Shown: positions 8,485 through 16,565, counted from the first letter of the stretch. The stretch: DNA of 50,795 bases from DASRAP01 sp035277145 (GCA_035277145.1 DATELA010000037.1:1-50795); one strand, 5' to 3'. Notes: generated from the letters alone by a model not told the origin. Numbers and translations are program-made.

Positions 8485-10253
8485 CCACCGCGACCGCACC
8501 GGCGCCCACGGCCACGGCCGTACCGCGCGCGCAGCCCCTGCATTTCGGGCCTGACGCGGCGCCGTTGTTCGGCTGGCATCACCGGCCTGCCGGCGAGCCG
8601 CGCGACGCCTGCGTGGTGATTTCCTCGCCATTCGCCGTCGAGGCAGTGTTCTCGCACCGCGCACTTCGGCACCTGTCCGAGGCGCTCGCCGCGGAGGGAT
8701 TCCACGTATTGCGTTACGACCATCACGGCACGCTCGACTCCTCGGGCGCCGGCGATGAGCGTGATCGCGTCGCGACGTGGACGTCGGGTGTTCAGTGCGC
8801 GATCGAAACAGCGCGCGCGCTGAGTGGCGCGGCGCGCTCAGCGGTCGTTGGCCTGCGGCTCGGAGCCACGCTCGCGGCGGCCGCCGCGTCGCCCATTGGT
8901 GGCGTTGAATCACTCGCGCTGTGGGCGCCGATCGTAAACGGGCGTCGCTACGCGCGCGAACTCGGCGCCTTTTCGCAAATGGGTGGTGCCCCAGGATCGG
9001 GCGGCGTCGGCGGATTTTTTGTCGGCCCGGACACGCTCGAAGAAATCGCCAAGCTGAACCTGCTCCAGCTCTCCCGGTCACCCGCGCGACGCACCCTCAT
9101 CATTCCTCGCGACGACCTGCCGGACGATGGCACCCTGGCAATGCACCTCGCGTCGCTCGGATCGGATGTCCAGTCGAACCCGGCACCCGGTTACTCCGAC
9201 GCCATGGTGGAGCCGCACAACACAAAGGTGCCGGACCGAGTGGTGCGCGCGATCACGGAGTGGCTTGCGCGCTCGCACCCGCGCTCGGTCCCGGGCAGCG
9301 CGTCATTCGCGTCCGCCGAGAAATCCGCGAGTGCGCCGTTCCGCCTGGTGTCACCCGAAGTGCGCGAACGCCCGGTGTTTCTCGACGCACGTAAACGGCT
9401 GTTCGGCATCGTCAGCGAGCCCGCGCACGGCCGCTGCCGCGATACGGGTATCGTCATGGCAAACGCCGGCGCCGTCTCGCGCGTGGGACCCAACCGCTTG
9501 TACGTGACGATGGCGCGCGAATGGGCGGCGAGCGGTTTTCGCGTGCTCCGCCTCGACATCGGCGGAATCGGCGACAGCGCCGCCGCGCCGAGCGTGCCCG
9601 AGAATCACACCTATTCGCCGAACGCCGTGGACGACATCGTCACAGGCATCGGCGCGCTGCGCGCGATCGGCAATTCCAAGTTCGTCGCGGCGGGGCTCTG
9701 CTCTGGTGCGCATGCGACGTTCCACCTCGGCGTCGAGCGTCCTGATGTCGGTGACATCGCCGGACTCATTCTCATCAACCCGATCGTCTTTTACTGGAAA
9801 CCGGGCGATTCGCTCGACGTGTCCGCATGGCGCAATTACGTCGAAGCCCGTCGTTATCAGTCGCAGGCACGCAATCCGCAGGCGTGGCGAAAGGTGCTGA
9901 GCGGCAAAGTGAACGTGCTGACCGCCGCGCGAACCGTGGTGCAACGCTGGGCCACCGTTGCCGGAGCGACCATCGGCCGCCGGCTCGCGCGTCGCGATGC
10001 ACCGGGAAATCTCGCGAACGACTTGCTCACGCTGACAGCGCGACCGCTCGAGTTACTCATGCTCTTCAGCGACGGTGATCCCGGGCTCGACCAGCTCCGT
10101 TTACACGCGGGACACACACTTCGCGCGCTTGGTCAACGGCCTAATTTTCGGCTCGAGCGAATTCCCAACGCCGACCACACCTTCACGCAGCTCGACGCGC
10201 AAACTGGCGTCCGCGCATTGCTTCTCGATCACCTGACTCAGCGGTTTACATGA
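8481..10253 (+). CDS. fused exosortase A-type alpha/beta hydrolases (two domains)
   Basis: The 590 residues contain two alpha/beta hydrolase domains. Domain 1 (about 20-275) resembles the exosortase A-associated hydrolase 2 type and has GLRLG at 124-128, with Arg126 where the serine nucleophile normally sits. Domain 2 (about 290-590) resembles hydrolase type 1 and has GLCSG at 405-409, with Cys407 as candidate nucleophile and His in NADHTFTQLD near the end. In XrtA/PEP-CTERM loci these are usually two adjacent genes, found with acyl carrier proteins; here they are fused. Possible role: cleavage or transfer of a thioester- or ester-linked group from the carrier protein. It overlaps the genes on both sides by 4 nt. 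The substrate is unknown. Confidence 0.8.
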   Translation: MTTATAPAPTATAVPRAQPLHFGPDAAPLFGWHHRPAGEPRDACVVISSPFAVEAVFSHRALRHLSEALAAEGFHVLRYDHHGTLDSSGAGDERDRVATWTSGVQCAIETARALSGAARSAVVGLRLGATLAAAAASPIGGVESLALWAPIVNGRRYARELGAFSQMGGAPGSGGVGGFFVGPDTLEEIAKLNLLQLSRSPARRTLIIPRDDLPDDGTLAMHLASLGSDVQSNPAPGYSDAMVEPHNTKVPDRVVRAITEWLARSHPRSVPGSASFASAEKSASAPFRLVSPEVRERPVFLDARKRLFGIVSEPAHGRCRDTGIVMANAGAVSRVGPNRLYVTMAREWAASGFRVLRLDIGGIGDSAAAPSVPENHTYSPNAVDDIVTGIGALRAIGNSKFVAAGLCSGAHATFHLGVERPDVGDIAGLILINPIVFYWKPGDSLDVSAWRNYVEARRYQSQARNPQAWRKVLSGKVNVLTAARTVVQRWATVAGATIGRRLARRDAPGNLANDLLTLTARPLELLMLFSDGDPGLDQLRLHAGHTLRALGQRPNFRLERIPNADHTFTQLDAQTGVRALLLDHLTQRFT

Positions 10254-12088
10254 GCGCTTCGCAGCAACGCGTGCACATCCTCGGGATTTCTGCGTTCTAT
10301 CACGACAGCGCTGCGTGTCTCGTTCGCGACGGTGAGATCCTCGCCGCTGCATCGGAAGAACGTTTTACGCGCAAAAAGGGCGACTCGGCGTTTCCGCAGC
10401 GCGCAGTCGAGTTCTGCCTGAAGGAAGCGGGGATCACGGCGAACCAACTCGACTTTGTCGGATTCTACGACAAACCGTTGCTCAAGTTCGAGCGCATCCT
10501 CGAGACGTATCTCGGTGTCGCGCCACGAGGCTTCAAGTCGTTCTTGATGGCGGGTCCGCTCTGGATCAAAGACAAGCTGTACATGGACCGCGAGCTCCGC
10601 GACGCGCTCGGTTACACCGGACAAATCCTCTACGCCGAACATCACGAATCGCACGCGGCCAGTGCGTTCTTTCCATCGCCGTTCAACGAAGCCGCCATTC
10701 TCACGATGGACGGTGTCGGCGAATGGGCCACGACGACAATCGGAGTTGGTCGCGGCGCGGATTTCGAAATCGTCAAGGAGCTGCATTGGCCCGACTCACT
10801 CGGCCTGCTCTACTCCGCGTTCACATACTACACGGGCTTCAAGGTCAATTCGGGCGAGTACAAGGTCATGGGACTCGCGCCGTACGGTGAGCCGAAATAC
10901 GTCGACAAGATCTATAAGCACCTCATTGATCTGCGCGACGACGGTTCGTTTACGCTGAACCAGAAATACTTCAACTATTTGTCGGGGCTCACCATGACGA
11001 ATGGCGCCTTCGACGAACTGTTTGGTGGTCCGCCGCGTGAACCTGAGAGCAAACTAACGCAGAAGGAAATGGATCTCGCGCGATCCGTGCAGGACGTGAC
11101 CGAAGAGATCATGATGCGCATGGCGCGCACCGCGCATCGTGAAACGGGACTCGAAAACTTGTGCCTCGCCGGTGGCGTTGCGCTCAATTGCGTCGGCAAT
11201 GGAAAGCTGTTGCGCAACGGCCCGTTCAAACGCATCTGGATTCAGCCCGCATCGGGCGACGCGGGTGGCGCGCTTGGCGTCGCGCAACTGATCTGGCACC
11301 GACACTGCAAGAAGCCGCGAACGGTCGCGCCCGGAAAAGATTCCATGAACGGCGCGTATCTCGGGCCGCGCTACGAACCCGCGGAAATCGAAGCGTACTT
11401 CAAGCGTGTGGGCGCGGTGTACACGCGGCACGAACCTGCCGAATTGCGCGCGAAGGTCGCCGGCATGCTTGCGAACGAAAAGATTGTGGGCTGGATGAAC
11501 GGACGCATGGAGTTTGGTCCGCGCTCACTCGGATGCCGCAGCATTCTCGGTGACGCGCGCAGTCCGCGCATGCAGGCGCAGATGAACATCAAGATCAAAT
11601 TCCGTGAGGGCTTCCGTCCGTTCGCTCCAAGCGTGTTACGCGATCGCGTGTCGGAGTACTTCGAGCTCGACACGGATTCTCCGTACATGTTGCTCGTCGC
11701 GCCGGTGAAGAAAGAACGCCAGATCGCGATGAACGCGGATCAAAGGAAGTTGTGGGGAATCGAGCAACTCAACATGCTGCGCTCCGACATTCCCGCCATC
11801 ACACACATCGACTACTCGGCGCGCGTGCAAACGGTGACGCGCGAAACGAATCCCGATTATTACGAACTCATCAAGGAGTTCGAACGCCAGACAGGCTGTG
11901 CTGTGCTCGTGAACACATCGTTCAACGTGCGCGGCGAACCAATCGTGTGCACAGCAGAAGATGCGTACCGCTGCTTCATGCGCACACACATCGATACCCT
12001 CGTCGTCGGACCGTTTGTGCTCGAAAAGTCCGCGCAACCTGCTTGGAAGGAGACATCGGATTGGAAACAGGAATTCCAGCTCGACTGA
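10250..12088 (+). CDS. carbamoyltransferase (NodU/CmcH/TobZ family)
   Basis: 612 residues, normal for the family. The N-terminal Kae1-like half begins HILGISAFYHDSAACLVRDG and carries the metal-binding HHESH at 131-135 plus Asp154 in TMDGVGEW. The YrdC-like C-terminal half includes NGRMEFGPRSLGCRSILGDA and VLVNTSFNVRGEPIVCTAED. These enzymes use carbamoyl phosphate and ATP to carbamoylate a hydroxyl on sugars, Nod factors or antibiotics. It is followed directly by SxtJ-like and DUF5989 genes, a trio that recurs in secondary-metabolite and polysaccharide clusters. ATG overlaps the preceding stop (ATGA). Here it probably carbamoylates the product of the carrier-protein pathway or a sugar in the polymer. 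Confidence 0.92.
   Translation: MSASQQRVHILGISAFYHDSAACLVRDGEILAAASEERFTRKKGDSAFPQRAVEFCLKEAGITANQLDFVGFYDKPLLKFERILETYLGVAPRGFKSFLMAGPLWIKDKLYMDRELRDALGYTGQILYAEHHESHAASAFFPSPFNEAAILTMDGVGEWATTTIGVGRGADFEIVKELHWPDSLGLLYSAFTYYTGFKVNSGEYKVMGLAPYGEPKYVDKIYKHLIDLRDDGSFTLNQKYFNYLSGLTMTNGAFDELFGGPPREPESKLTQKEMDLARSVQDVTEEIMMRMARTAHRETGLENLCLAGGVALNCVGNGKLLRNGPFKRIWIQPASGDAGGALGVAQLIWHRHCKKPRTVAPGKDSMNGAYLGPRYEPAEIEAYFKRVGAVYTRHEPAELRAKVAGMLANEKIVGWMNGRMEFGPRSLGCRSILGDARSPRMQAQMNIKIKFREGFRPFAPSVLRDRVSEYFELDTDSPYMLLVAPVKKERQIAMNADQRKLWGIEQLNMLRSDIPAITHIDYSARVQTVTRETNPDYYELIKEFERQTGCAVLVNTSFNVRGEPIVCTAEDAYRCFMRTHIDTLVVGPFVLEKSAQPAWKETSDWKQEFQLD
12045..12053 (+). promoter_or_regulatory. strong ribosome-binding site that fixes a TTG start
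   Basis: GGAAGGAGA lies inside the 3' end of the carbamoyltransferase gene, 7 nt before the TTG at 12061. It is one of the best Shine-Dalgarno matches in the window and is the reason for choosing TTG as start of the SxtJ-like gene. Confidence 0.7.
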
Positions 12089-12462
12089 GCGCGGCGCAGG
12101 GCCGAAAGTTTGGCCTGATGGTCGGAGGAGTATTCCTCCTGATCGGGGGTATTTCGCGCTGGCGCGGGCACGACACCGCACCGTTCATCCTATGGTCGCT
12201 CGGTGGGGCGTTGGTCCTGGGTGGCGCTATCGCACCCACGCTCCTTGGTCCGGTCTACCGAGCATGGATGGGCCTCGCGCTCGTGCTCTCGAAGGTGACG
12301 ACACCAATTTTCATGGGAGTCGTCTATTTCGTGGTGCTCGCACCCGTCGGGCTTGTCCGGCGTTTGCTCGGAAAGAACTCGCTGGTGCGTGCGCGGGGCG
12401 ATTCGTTCTGGGTCAGCCGGCCAGAACCGGGGCGGCGCGGCGACTTGAACCGACAATTCTAG
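12061..12462 (+). CDS. SxtJ-like small membrane protein
   Basis: 133 residues from a TTG start supported by the ribosome-binding sequence just upstream; the coding region overlaps the carbamoyltransferase 3' end by 28 nt. After a short basic N-terminus come hydrophobic segments FGLMVGGVFLLIGGI, APFILWSLGGALVLGGAI and a longer one ending YFVVLAPVGLV, then a soluble basic tail with GDSFWVSR. The order and the tail fit the SxtJ family, named from the saxitoxin cluster. Its function is unknown, but it is often encoded between a carbamoyltransferase and a DUF5989 protein, as here. It may anchor the carbamoyltransferase at the membrane; that is inference. Confidence 0.8.
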   Translation: METGIPARLSAAQGRKFGLMVGGVFLLIGGISRWRGHDTAPFILWSLGGALVLGGAIAPTLLGPVYRAWMGLALVLSKVTTPIFMGVVYFVVLAPVGLVRRLLGKNSLVRARGDSFWVSRPEPGRRGDLNRQF

Positions 12463-12474
12463 GATTCTGCGACG

Positions 12475-12633
12475 ATGAGTAATACGAGCCTGTTCAAAGA
12501 ACTCTGGGCCTTCATGCGCGTGCGCAAGAAGTTCTGGCTCATGCCGATCATTGTGGTGATGGTGCTCGTCGGCGCGCTGCTCGTATTCGCAAAAGGGTCA
12601 GTCCTCGCGCCGTTCATTTACACGATTTTCTAG
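12475..12633 (+). CDS. DUF5989 family micro-protein, single membrane segment
   Basis: A 52-residue protein starting MSNTSLFKELWAFMRVRKKF, followed by a membrane helix WLMPIIVVMVLVGALLVFA and the tail PFIYTIF. The basic WAFMRVRKKFW segment before the helix and the short length are typical of DUF5989 proteins, the usual third member after a carbamoyltransferase and SxtJ. It begins 12 nt after the SxtJ-like stop and is the last gene of the operon. Its function is unknown; it is probably a subunit or anchor of a membrane complex with SxtJ. Confidence 0.8.
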   Translation: MSNTSLFKELWAFMRVRKKFWLMPIIVVMVLVGALLVFAKGSVLAPFIYTIF

Positions 12634-12643
12634 TCGCGAGCAT

Positions 12644-12675
12644 CCGCCCGCGCGTGCCGGCTACTACGCGGGCGG
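12644..12675. terminator. putative bidirectional hairpin between convergent genes
   Basis: Perfect 9-bp arms CCGCCCGCG (12644-12652) and CGCGGGCGG (12667-12675) flank a 14-nt loop. The hairpin lies between the DUF5989 stop at 12633 and includes the stop of the convergent histidine kinase gene (12664). No U-tract follows on either strand, so it is only a candidate terminator. Confidence 0.4.
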
Positions 12676-13743
12676 CAGGTCGATCGTGAACGAGAAGCGC
12701 GTGCCTTTGTCGGGCGCCGTCTCGACCTGAATCTCGCCGCCCATCGCGGCAACGAGGCGTTTGCAGATCGCGAGCCCGAGCCCGGAGCTCGAGAAGCGTG
12801 ACCCATCGGCGACTGGACGGAACTCGGAGAACAAGCTGTCGAGGATGTGCGCCGGAATCCCCCGCCCCGTGTCGTTCACCCAGAACTCCACGCGCGACGC
12901 GTCGCGTTCCGTGCACCCGACCGTAACACCGCCCTGGTGCGTGTACTTGAGCGCGTTGCTGGTCAGGTTCAGCAACACACGGTGCAGCGCCGCACCGTCA
13001 CCCACGCGTCCGTCGAGCTTGGGATAGATCTGCCGCAACTCGAGCTGCTTTTCTTCGGCAATCGGGCTCACGACTGAGCACGCGTCCTGAATCGTGGCTG
13101 TCACGGAGAACGGATGCTTGCCCGGCGCGCCGGTCACGCCGCGTCGAGCGGCGTCGATGACGTCGTTCGCGAGCGTGCTCAGGCTGAGCGCAGCGCCATA
13201 AATCAGCCCGAGCTGCCGCTCTTGCAGCGGCGTAATCGGGCCGTGCTGCGCGCGGCGCAGCGGCTCTACCAACAGCAGAATCGCGGCAAGCGGCGAGCGC
13301 ATGTCGTGCGCGATTTCCACCATACCGTCGAGCGACATCGCGCGTGCGACGCCCGACGTGCGTTCAGCCGGCGAGCAGAGGTCTTCGATCGCGCCGAGCA
13401 CGGCGACAAGTTCTTTCGCGGTAATTCGCTTCTGTGCATCCGCTGCGACGCACGCAATGAATTCCTGTCGCAGCGTGTCCACCCACAGCTTGGGGTATTT
13501 CTCGAGCGCGCCTGATGATCGCCCGACGCCGCCGGCGAGCACGAGTACCGCGGCCGCGATGCGATTCAGGTCGTCCTGTCGCTCGTCAGCTGCTGGACCG
13601 CTTCCGCCGCTAATGCGCTGCGCAGCGTTCGTTGCCGCCGCGGCAAGCGCACGCTTCACAGCGGCCGATAGCTCACCGGCGCCGCCGTCATCGGTCACGC
13701 GACCCGTGTACGCCACGGTCATTGCATCACTCAACCGGAGCAT
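12664..13743 (-). CDS. soluble histidine kinase without sensor domain
   Basis: 359 residues from ATG 13743 (ATG 13722 is an alternative). An N-terminal helical region of about 135 residues precedes the HisKA domain, where His146 lies in MVEIAHDMRSPLAAILLLVE. The ATPase domain has the N box LLNLTSNALKYTHQGG, G1 NDTGRGIP and G2 GLGLAICKRLV. No transmembrane helix, PAS or GAF domain is recognisable, so the signal must arrive through a protein partner or a cytoplasmic ligand. It overlaps the 3' end of the sigma-54 activator gene by 17 nt, so the two are translated together and are the likely cognate pair. Its stop faces the end of the carrier-protein operon. Confidence 0.9.
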   Translation of the reverse strand: MLRLSDAMTVAYTGRVTDDGGAGELSAAVKRALAAAATNAAQRISGGSGPAADERQDDLNRIAAAVLVLAGGVGRSSGALEKYPKLWVDTLRQEFIACVAADAQKRITAKELVAVLGAIEDLCSPAERTSGVARAMSLDGMVEIAHDMRSPLAAILLLVEPLRRAQHGPITPLQERQLGLIYGAALSLSTLANDVIDAARRGVTGAPGKHPFSVTATIQDACSVVSPIAEEKQLELRQIYPKLDGRVGDGAALHRVLLNLTSNALKYTHQGGVTVGCTERDASRVEFWVNDTGRGIPAHILDSLFSEFRPVADGSRFSSSGLGLAICKRLVAAMGGEIQVETAPDKGTRFSFTIDLPPA

Positions 13744-15313
13744 CGTCGCGTCGCAACCGGTGGCGCTCCAGCAGCCGGTAAAGCGTCGTGCGATCAACGC
13801 TGGCGAGGCGCGCTGCACGGGACATGTTCCCGGCTGCACGCGCGACAAGACGCGTCAGATAGTCCTTCTCGAAATTCGCGAGCACCTGCTCTTTCGCGAG
13901 GTGGTACGCTTCGTTGAGCAGCGCCACGGGCGTGCTGCCCGCCGTCGCGCCGCTGCTGCGGTCGTCGTGCAATACGATCTCGTCCGCACTGATCTCGGAA
14001 CCGGGCGTCGCAAGTACCGAGAGTTGGCCGACGACGTTCTGCAATTCGCGCACGTTACCAGCCCAGCGATGCGCCTGGAGCAGGTCCAGCGCGCCGTCAC
14101 TGAACCGGGGCGCTTCGTCGCGCGCACCATGGTGCCGGCGCCAGCTGTGCTCGAGAAAGTGTCGCGCCAGAATCGGAATGTCCTCGACGCGTTCTCGTAG
14201 CGGCGGAAGATTGATCGGGAACGCGTTGAGGCGGTAAAACAGGTCTTCGCGCAAATGCTTGCCCTTGATCGCTTCGCGCGGATCACGGTTCGTCGCAGAC
14301 AAGAAACGAACGTCCACCACGGCGTCGGGCTTTTCGCTGCCCACGCGACGCAACACGCCGTCCTGCACCACGCGCAGCAACTTCGCCTGCAGCGTGAGCG
14401 GCATTTCCGTCAGTTCGTCGAGGAAGAACGTGCCGTTGTGCGCGACTTCGATGAGCCCGACCTTCTCGCGATCTGCGCCCGTAAACGCGCCCTTGCGGTG
14501 CCCGAACATTTCAGACTCGAGCAGGTGTTCCGGAACGGCGGCGCAATTGAGCGGCACGAGCGGCCGCTTGGAGCGCTTGCTGTTGTGGTGAATGAACTGC
14601 GCGATGAGCTCTTTGCCGGTGCCGCTTTCGCCGATCAGCATCACCGACGCGTCAGTTGGCGCGACCTTACCCGCAAGTGCGACCACGCGGCGGAACGTCG
14701 GCGAAATGCCAAGCAGCGTAATCGCGTCGCTGTTGCCGTTCTCTTCCAGCAACGTCGAGCGGGCCTGCTCGCGCTCGCGCGCAGCGAGCACGGTGTACGC
14801 AGCGCGGCCGACGAGCACTTCGAGATGCGACCCCGAGAACGGCTTGGGCAGATAGTCCCACGCGCCCAGACGCAGGGCTTCGACGCTCGAATTCACGCTC
14901 GGATTGCCCGTCATCATCACGATGATCGTCTCCGGCCGAACCACGAGCAGCGATTTCAGAATGTCGATGCCGGACACCGGCGTCATGTACAGGTCGACGA
15001 GCACAACGTCGAATCGTGAACGCCGGAACGTGTCCATGGCCTCGTCGTGACGGCCGCACACAGTGACGTTGTAGCCCTCGGCGCGCAGAATGCTGGCGCA
15101 TCCCTCGCGCAGGGTGCGGTCGTCGTCGATGACGAGGATTCGAATGCTGGCGCGGAGTGCCGCGGGTACCGCACCGGCATGTGGCTGACCGTCGGCCGCT
15201 CCCGAGCCTAGTTCGACGGGCGCCTCAACTGTAGCGTGTGCGAATTCGCTCACGACCGGCGCTCTCCGTAGAAAGCCGGACCGGTTCTCGTCGATCGGAT
15301 TGTTGGCCGGCAT
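13727..15313 (-). CDS. NtrC-family sigma-54-dependent response regulator
   Basis: 528 residues. A 55-residue linker leads to a receiver domain with the acid triad DDD at 63-65 and phospho-acceptor Asp107 in VVLVDLYM. The AAA+ domain has Walker A GESGTGKE (228-235), the sigma-54 contact loop GAFTGA (275-280) and Walker B TFFLDE (295-300). A Fis-type helix-turn-helix ends the protein (RLASVDRTTLYRLLERHRL). It should activate sigma-54 promoters when phosphorylated, probably by the kinase encoded immediately downstream. A good sigma-54 promoter in front of the BY-kinase gene at 25136 is a plausible target. The upstream region holds a perfect TGTGA-N6-TCACA palindrome. Confidence 0.93.
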   Translation of the reverse strand: MPANNPIDENRSGFLRRAPVVSEFAHATVEAPVELGSGAADGQPHAGAVPAALRASIRILVIDDDRTLREGCASILRAEGYNVTVCGRHDEAMDTFRRSRFDVVLVDLYMTPVSGIDILKSLLVVRPETIIVMMTGNPSVNSSVEALRLGAWDYLPKPFSGSHLEVLVGRAAYTVLAAREREQARSTLLEENGNSDAITLLGISPTFRRVVALAGKVAPTDASVMLIGESGTGKELIAQFIHHNSKRSKRPLVPLNCAAVPEHLLESEMFGHRKGAFTGADREKVGLIEVAHNGTFFLDELTEMPLTLQAKLLRVVQDGVLRRVGSEKPDAVVDVRFLSATNRDPREAIKGKHLREDLFYRLNAFPINLPPLRERVEDIPILARHFLEHSWRRHHGARDEAPRFSDGALDLLQAHRWAGNVRELQNVVGQLSVLATPGSEISADEIVLHDDRSSGATAGSTPVALLNEAYHLAKEQVLANFEKDYLTRLVARAAGNMSRAARLASVDRTTLYRLLERHRLRRDDAPVE

Positions 15314-15460
15314 CGGCCAAGTGCGGATTGCATGCGGCGGTCAGGTTCTCAGCGCATCGCTCAAGCCACTCAACAGGTGTCGCGAGCGTGCGTCGGTCTC
15401 GGGCCGCTGGTCCCTTAGCGTTGTCGCAGCCGCCCAACAAAAGTGTAGGGCCGGCAGGCG

Positions 15461-15492
15461 TCCCGGGACCCGCGAATATCCCGGGTCCGGGA
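15461..15492. repeat. GC-rich inverted repeat upstream of the sigma-54 activator
   Basis: TCCCGGGACCC and GGGTCCGGGA pair with one bulged base around a short loop. It overlaps the spacer and -10 box of the candidate promoter for the response regulator gene. It could be an operator or a leader hairpin; nothing in the sequence decides. Confidence 0.3.
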
Positions 15493-15503
15493 GGCGAAGT
15501 CAA
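15475..15503 (-). promoter_or_regulatory. candidate sigma-70-type promoter of the sigma-54 activator gene
   Basis: On the minus strand TTGACT (15503-15498) and GATATT (15480-15475) are separated by 17 nt, giving five of six and four of six consensus matches. Transcription would begin near 15468, about 155 nt before the start codon. A perfect TGTGA-N6-TCACA palindrome is centred about 50 nt upstream of that point. Confidence 0.35.
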
Positions 15504-15509
15504 TGACCT

Positions 15510-15527
15510 GTGTGATAATCGTCACAC
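15510..15527. promoter_or_regulatory. CRP/FNR-type palindrome, perfect TGTGA-N6-TCACA
   Basis: GTGTGATAATCGTCACAC is a perfect inverted repeat and matches the CRP core at all ten positions. It lies in the 290-nt gap upstream of the response regulator gene. No CRP-family gene is in the window, so the regulator is not identified. Similar palindromes occur in other intergenic regions of this locus. Confidence 0.55.
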
Positions 15528-15579
15528 AATTGTGGCACGAAGTCCATACCGCGTGGACAAGTCCTGCCGGCCGGTTTTG

Positions 15580-15599
15580 GGGCGCCCGACAGGGCGCCC
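15580..15599 (-). terminator. candidate terminator after the REC-GGDEF gene
   Basis: Two copies of GGGCGCCC (15580-15587 and 15592-15599) form an 8-bp stem with a GACA loop, 4 nt past the stop at 15604. On the minus strand CCAAAACC follows, so there is no U-run and the call is tentative. Confidence 0.4.
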
Positions 15600-15603
15600 A
15601 GGC

Positions 15604-16527
15604 TCAGTTCAGCGGGAGCTGGTTGAAGCTCATGGCCAGCTCGCCCGTGGAGCTCCGATGGGCGTGCTCGACGGCCCGAGTCGCTCGGCGGATCAGTTCC
15701 GCGGGCTCCACGGCGACGCTCGCGAAGTCGTCAATCGCGTAATAGCCGGCGCGGAAACCAGGTGCCGTCTGGCGCGCAGCGGGCTCGCCCTCCATGGCGC
15801 TGCGCAACCGTTGAACGAAGCCAAGCACGCCCGCGCCGTCGGTGTCCGGCGCGAGCATCGCCAACCGTCCGTCGCTGGTTCGCCCAACGATGTCGGACTG
15901 ACGCATGTACGCGCGTGAGAGCTCGACGAACGACATGCCGGTCTCCCCCGCCTCGCTGCCCTCGGCGGGCGCGTTTGCCGTCACCGCCATGAGTACCACG
16001 CACGCCAGCGGCTCATGCTTTCTGAACGCGCGCGCTGCGAGCTTCTCCGCCCACTGCTCGAGGCCGAGCGGACTGAGCAGGCCGGTGACCGGGTCCACGA
16101 GCGTGGCATCGTTGAGATTGGCAACCGCGCGCTTGGCGCGAATGAACGTCGAGAGCTCGCGAACGAGGATCTCGGTATCGACGGGCTGCGCGCAGTAGCT
16201 CCATGCGCCGGCCGCATACGCATCTGCACGGTCAACGCGATTCGGCGGTGCGCCGGCCAACAATACAATTGGCGTTGCCGCGTCGAACGTTGGGTCTTCG
16301 CGAAGCTGTCTACACACCTCGATGCCGCCGATGCCCGGTGTGTGCTGGTCGAGGATGATTGCGTCAGGCTTTGTTCGACGAGCGAGCCGCAGGGCCTCGT
16401 CGCTGTCCGGCGCGCGCCGGACACCGTAGCCCTCGGCAACGAGCACCGTCTCGAGTGCTCGTGCTGTCCACTCACCTTCCGTTGCGATCAGCACCGTCGC
16501 CGATCGCTCGTTCGTACGTTCGTTCAT
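15604..16527 (-). CDS. degenerate receiver-GGDEF protein
   Basis: 307 residues with a receiver-like domain (10-130) and a GGDEF-like domain (about 140-300). In the receiver the candidate acceptor Asp60 is kept (AIILDQHTPGIGG), but the acidic pair is lost (VLIATEGEW), the Thr/Ser switch is Ala (VLLAG) and the invariant Lys is Gln (AQP). In the GGDEF part the entry motif DPVTGLLSPLGLEQW is recognisable, but the catalytic loop reads RTSDGRLAMLAPDTD, so no diguanylate cyclase activity is expected. It is probably a protein-interaction or nucleotide-sensing module. It lies between the two-component genes and the 4-epimerase gene on the same strand, with 38 nt to the latter's stop. Confidence 0.8.
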   Translation of the reverse strand: MNERTNERSATVLIATEGEWTARALETVLVAEGYGVRRAPDSDEALRLARRTKPDAIILDQHTPGIGGIEVCRQLREDPTFDAATPIVLLAGAPPNRVDRADAYAAGAWSYCAQPVDTEILVRELSTFIRAKRAVANLNDATLVDPVTGLLSPLGLEQWAEKLAARAFRKHEPLACVVLMAVTANAPAEGSEAGETGMSFVELSRAYMRQSDIVGRTSDGRLAMLAPDTDGAGVLGFVQRLRSAMEGEPAARQTAPGFRAGYYAIDDFASVAVEPAELIRRATRAVEHAHRSSTGELAMSFNQLPLN

Positions 16528-16565
16528 TGATCTCTAACCGAGAGCCGTTTGGGAGTGGTCCCCGT

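Noticed and set aside
15530..15550. Sigma-54 promoter at TGTGGCACGAAG
   Set aside because: The -24 box is perfect but no GC dinucleotide lies at the -12 position and it points away from any gene start.
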